DNA from: Paenibacillus pabuli
Lineage (GTDB): Bacteria; Bacillota; Bacilli; Paenibacillales; Paenibacillaceae
Length of the DNA: 64,000 nt
Direction: 5' to 3'
Assembly: GCF_023101145.1 (NCBI RefSeq)
Contig: NZ_CP073714.1
Location: forward strand, 5,828,001-5,892,000
The translations under genes were made by a program, and so were the position numbers. Below are positions 61,528-64,000 of the stretch, one piece after another. Under the pieces are notes generated by a model. That model was not told the DNA's origin and made no database searches. It saw only the letters and a program-made list of their open reading frames with translations. Positions within the stretch are counted from its first letter, which is position 1. Every line of letters starts with the position of its first letter.

Positions 61528-61968
61528 TCACTGCACTTGAACGGACATGAACACATCCACCTCATCTTCACTGTCCAAAACAAACCCAAAACGTTCATAC
61601 AAACGCCGAGCCGGACTGCCCTGCAATACATTTAAAGTAACACGTTTGCCCCGGACCTCATCCCGTTTCAGCAGCATGTTCAGCACTTGACTTCCTATTT
61701 GCTGACCCTGATAGTCGGGATGGATATAGAAATGTTCCAGCAGCATCTCCTCTGATTTGGGTTTCAGCGCTACACACCCCACCAGTTCACCCTCGACCTC
61801 GATAATCGATGTATGCTCAGGGTCAAATGTGTGACGGAAACGTTCACGAACCTTCACATCATCGTACCTTCCCAGCCTGTTTAGATCATTGTATAAAACT
61901 AACGCACGCAAATCAGCAAGTTGTTCTTGGTCTGCCTGCTTGGATTGACGCATGGTGATTTGGATCAT
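61528..61968 (-). CDS. GNAT family N-acetyltransferase
   Basis: A 146-residue acetyl-CoA-dependent acyltransferase. ELVGCVALKPKSEEMLLEHFYIHPDYQGQQIGSQVLNMLL contains the GNAT acetyl-CoA motif A (here QGQQIGSQV, the Q/RxxGxG/A form). RLYERFGFVLDSEDEVDVFM is the typical C-terminal end. The ATG at 61968 follows AAAGGAGTC. The acceptor is unknown. Confidence 0.9.
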   Translation of the reverse strand: MIQITMRQSKQADQEQLADLRALVLYNDLNRLGRYDDVKVRERFRHTFDPEHTSIIEVEGELVGCVALKPKSEEMLLEHFYIHPDYQGQQIGSQVLNMLLKRDEVRGKRVTLNVLQGSPARRLYERFGFVLDSEDEVDVFMSVQVQ

Positions 61969-62013
61969 TGAAAAGACTCCTTTTACGCATTAATTTATTC
62001 GAATTCGTGCTGC

Positions 62014-62550
62014 CTACGTTGCATCGTCCTCATCTTCTTCCATGCACTTCTGAATAAATTCAAATAATCCCGCAGCCTCAACCGACCGATGACCCCAATC
62101 ATGCCAAAAGTACAACACCTGTCCCACAGTTCCAGAACTAGATGGATCTGTGTCCAGACACAGATAATCCCCACCACCATTTTCCGCAATCGGAATCCAT
62201 TTGGGACTCCACAGCACAGGCTTAATGGCATCATCGTCAATCTCGGGCTCCATGTCGTCCGGGTCGAATTCTTCCTGTAAAAACACCCAGTTCTCCTTCA
62301 CCTGATCCAGAGGTGATAATGTCAGGTTACGAACAAATGGAGCTACGCCAATATTCCAGGCTTGTCCATTATGCACACGATACATAGCCTTCATCTCTTC
62401 AGGCAATGTCACGCCAAGTTGATTTTCCACAGATTGAAAATCTTTATCGCTTGCACCAGATTGAAGATTGAGCGCTACCTCAAAATCTGCATTTGCTCCC
62501 GTACCTTTTGCAATAATACGCCGCCACAGCAGCTCTGCTTGCTCGATCAT
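62014..62550 (-). CDS. SMI1/KNR4 family protein
   Basis: A 178-residue SMI1/KNR4 (SUKH superfamily) protein. VENQLGVTLPEEMKAMYRVHNGQ is the conserved N-terminal helix/strand block; WIPIAENGGGDYLCLDTDPSSSGTVGQVLYFWHD is the C-terminal signature. In bacteria many SUKH proteins are immunity proteins against contact-dependent or secreted toxins, others have housekeeping roles. No toxin gene is adjacent. The ATG at 62550 has AAGGAGGATG upstream. Confidence 0.9.
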   Translation of the reverse strand: MIEQAELLWRRIIAKGTGANADFEVALNLQSGASDKDFQSVENQLGVTLPEEMKAMYRVHNGQAWNIGVAPFVRNLTLSPLDQVKENWVFLQEEFDPDDMEPEIDDDAIKPVLWSPKWIPIAENGGGDYLCLDTDPSSSGTVGQVLYFWHDWGHRSVEAAGLFEFIQKCMEEDEDDAT

Positions 62551-62605
62551 TCTACATCCTCCTTTTTGTGCGCTTTATAGATTGTCTAGTAATGATATAG
62601 AAAGC

Positions 62606-63529
62606 CTACACTTCACGTTTCTCCTCAGGAGTATAGATAATTCGTTGATAATCCATATCCTTGGTATCCATATCGCCCAGGTACAACCGCTGATGTTCAG
62701 GCACCCGTTCATATTTTTCTTTCAGTTGAGCTCGGTTGAACTCACTCGGGTCTTCCAAATACAAATGATAGGCACTGCGACACTCTTCAAACGTCGTTTG
62801 TTCTCCACTGAGTTTCTTATACATGTCCAGCAGCTCCAGATACTTGTCATCGACATTTTCCGCGTAGCTTTCCTTGGAGAACGTCACCTCTCCCAAATCC
62901 AATATATGGATAACCATCGGGCGTTCGATAGTCGTAAAAAAGCTCCCGTCCCCGAACCAGACCGCCAGATCATCGATTGAAACCTTCACGGGATGTGGCA
63001 AGTTATAGATGGCCACCTGACCATCCTCATACACAACCAGATGGACCAAGTAGTACTGACCTTCGTACCTCATGAAAATGGAGAATCCATCCCCTTGTAT
63101 CGTTTCATAGAACAATTCACTCACAACTGCAAAATCTATCGCTTTAGGCGAATGTGAAATTCTTCTTGCCTCCATCAGCAGCTGCTGACGCGGTGTGATT
63201 TCAGTTATATTTTGAAATTCCGGATTGAGCGTTCTGATCTTACGCTGAATATGTTCGTAGTAGCTGCTGTCGTTATACGCCCAACTCGCTTGTTCGACCG
63301 GATAGGCACCCAACCCATGGATGGAAAGCAACTCTCCATTCGGTATATGTGAGCTTAACCAGTAATCATCAATCTTTTGCTTCAACCCCTTTAAGTCAAC
63401 CAGTTCCCAGCAATTAATCATCCCGTCTTCATAGATCTGCACCGGAATGAGAAAATGATGGCCGCCATTATGTATAATTCCAGGGGTCGTTGTGCCCTCA
63501 ATCTGTTTCATTCTTCTAATCTTTTGCAT
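62606..63529 (-). CDS. Protein of unknown function beside SMI1/KNR4 protein
   Basis: A 307-residue soluble protein with no signal peptide or membrane helix. Two halves seem internally related: LIPVQIYEDGMINCWELVDLKGLKQKIDDYW near residue 30 and LVHLVVYEDGQVAIYNLPHPVKVSIDDLAVWF near 165 share spacing and wording, suggesting an internal duplication. A proline- and charge-rich C-terminal helical region follows (FEECRSAYHLYLEDPSEFNR). The ATG at 63529 has GAGG eight bases upstream; the frame opens at GTG 63538. It is co-directional with, and 55 bases before, the SUKH gene, so both may be immunity-type proteins. Confidence 0.75.
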   Translation of the reverse strand: MQKIRRMKQIEGTTTPGIIHNGGHHFLIPVQIYEDGMINCWELVDLKGLKQKIDDYWLSSHIPNGELLSIHGLGAYPVEQASWAYNDSSYYEHIQRKIRTLNPEFQNITEITPRQQLLMEARRISHSPKAIDFAVVSELFYETIQGDGFSIFMRYEGQYYLVHLVVYEDGQVAIYNLPHPVKVSIDDLAVWFGDGSFFTTIERPMVIHILDLGEVTFSKESYAENVDDKYLELLDMYKKLSGEQTTFEECRSAYHLYLEDPSEFNRAQLKEKYERVPEHQRLYLGDMDTKDMDYQRIIYTPEEKREV

Positions 63530-63654
63530 CCGTGGCACCTCACTTTCTTCCCATCATGCATTCATACGATCATGTCTTTCAACTGTACGATATCAGAGAT
63601 AGGAAATACAAGGGAGGTATGACGATCTTGTTAATTCCATCATTTTTCCAAATC

Positions 63655-63700
63655 AAAAAGCACTGCCCAACGGAATCACTCCGTCATGGACAATGCTTAA
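63655..63700 (-). terminator. Terminator of the purine nucleoside phosphorylase gene
   Basis: AAGCACTGCCC..ACGGA and TCCGT..GGACAATGCTT form a long imperfect stem with an ATCAC loop; on the minus strand TTTTTGATTT follows. Confidence 0.65.
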
Positions 63701-63742
63701 TATATTATTGCTTTGAAAATGGAGCTTCCTCTCGATTCCGGA

Positions 63743-64000
63743 TTACATCTCTTTCAGAATACCTTTAACCAGTCCGATGAAGGTTGTTTTTACTTTTGCC
63801 GCGACTTCAATCACTTCATCATGGCTTAGCGGCTGGTCCAGAATGCCGCAGGCCATATTGGTCAGGCAGGAAATGCCCAGTACTTTCATGCCGCCATGAA
63901 TGGCTACAATTGCTTCAGGTACCGTCGACATACCCACAGCATCAGCACCCATCGTACGAATCATGCGAATCTCCGCTGGAGTCTCATACGCTGGACCGCT
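63743..64000 (-). CDS. Purine nucleoside phosphorylase, C-terminal part (runs off right edge)
   Basis: The last 85 residues of a family I (trimeric, PunA/PNP-type) purine nucleoside phosphorylase, which splits inosine and guanosine with phosphate. The frame is open to the window edge: GPAYETPAEIRMIRTMGADAVGMSTVPEAIVA is the family signature, and VLGISCLTNMACGILDQPLSHDEV the C-terminal region. The N-terminal two thirds and the start lie outside the window. A terminator follows at 63655-63700. Confidence 0.92.
   Translation of the reverse strand, partial: SGPAYETPAEIRMIRTMGADAVGMSTVPEAIVAIHGGMKVLGISCLTNMACGILDQPLSHDEVIEVAAKVKTTFIGLVKGILKEM

Overview
The window looks like chromosomal DNA of a Paenibacillus-type Firmicute. 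The evidence is mixed GC content, strong AAGGAGG-type ribosome binding sites with frequent TTG and GTG starts, SLH-anchored surface proteins, YesM/YesN two-component pairs beside LplABC-type sugar transporters, HemQ, and a PhoP-box-controlled pst operon. No rRNA, tRNA or CRISPR array was seen. The window divides into an unstable accessory part (about 1-21 kb) and an orderly metabolic part (about 22-64 kb).

Accessory part. After the N-terminal half of a secreted PHP phosphoesterase (left edge) comes a redox block: two SDRs and a quinone-oxidoreductase-like MDR, divergent from a TetR regulator across an AT-rich palindromic operator. From 5 to 19 kb the DNA is full of partial duplications and decaying genes. 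The main theme is a divergent tetR-gap module present three times. Copy 1 has an intact GAPDH and a tetR frameshifted by a (GGCAA)4 repeat. Copy 2 has an intact tetR and a GAPDH with an altered active-site motif. Copy 3 is reduced to both gene ends around the operator. All three keep a version of the operator GATACCGATCGGTATC. A second, GC-rich module (tetR plus NAD-dependent epimerase) occurs twice in complementary states of decay. Fragments of cytochrome bd subunits I and II, a YghZ-like aldo/keto reductase, a response regulator, an SDR, an NAD(P)H oxidoreductase and a duplicated hemQ tail lie between intact nifU-like, ridA-like, hemQ and MFS genes.

19-29 kb: a membrane-tethered DJ-1/PfpI protein, a broken MORN protein, a MarR-SDR divergon, then the phosphate operon. 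That operon reads leftwards: a copper-amine-oxidase-N/beta-propeller exported protein, then pstS, pstC, pstA and pstB, behind a recognisable PhoP box.

29-37.6 kb: a very large two-module hybrid histidine kinase with a receiver-BTAD response regulator. Beside it is a two-gene surface operon in which a secreted NHL-type protein ends in a type I dockerin and its partner carries two cohesin-like domains and SLH repeats. This looks like a minimal S-layer-anchored cohesin/dockerin pair.

37.8-42.2 kb: an Rrf2-aldo/keto reductase pair, a CD3324-like HTH protein, an MBL-fold hydrolase preceded by an in-frame amber codon, a lipoprotein with a probable ATT start, and transposase remnants.

42.2-58.6 kb: a coherent glycan-utilisation locus. 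It holds a secreted GH85 endo-beta-N-acetylglucosaminidase, an LplABC-type ABC importer, a YesM/YesN sensor-regulator pair, a cytoplasmic GH38 alpha-mannosidase and an MDR dehydrogenase/TIM-barrel/AraC operon. Three TGCAAGCG cre-like sites lie at its operon starts. The inferred job is releasing, importing and trimming N-glycan mannose chains under carbon catabolite control.

58.7-64 kb: an LLM monooxygenase with an MFS exporter, a GNAT acetyltransferase, an SMI1/KNR4 protein with an unknown partner, and the C-terminal end of a purine nucleoside phosphorylase (right edge).
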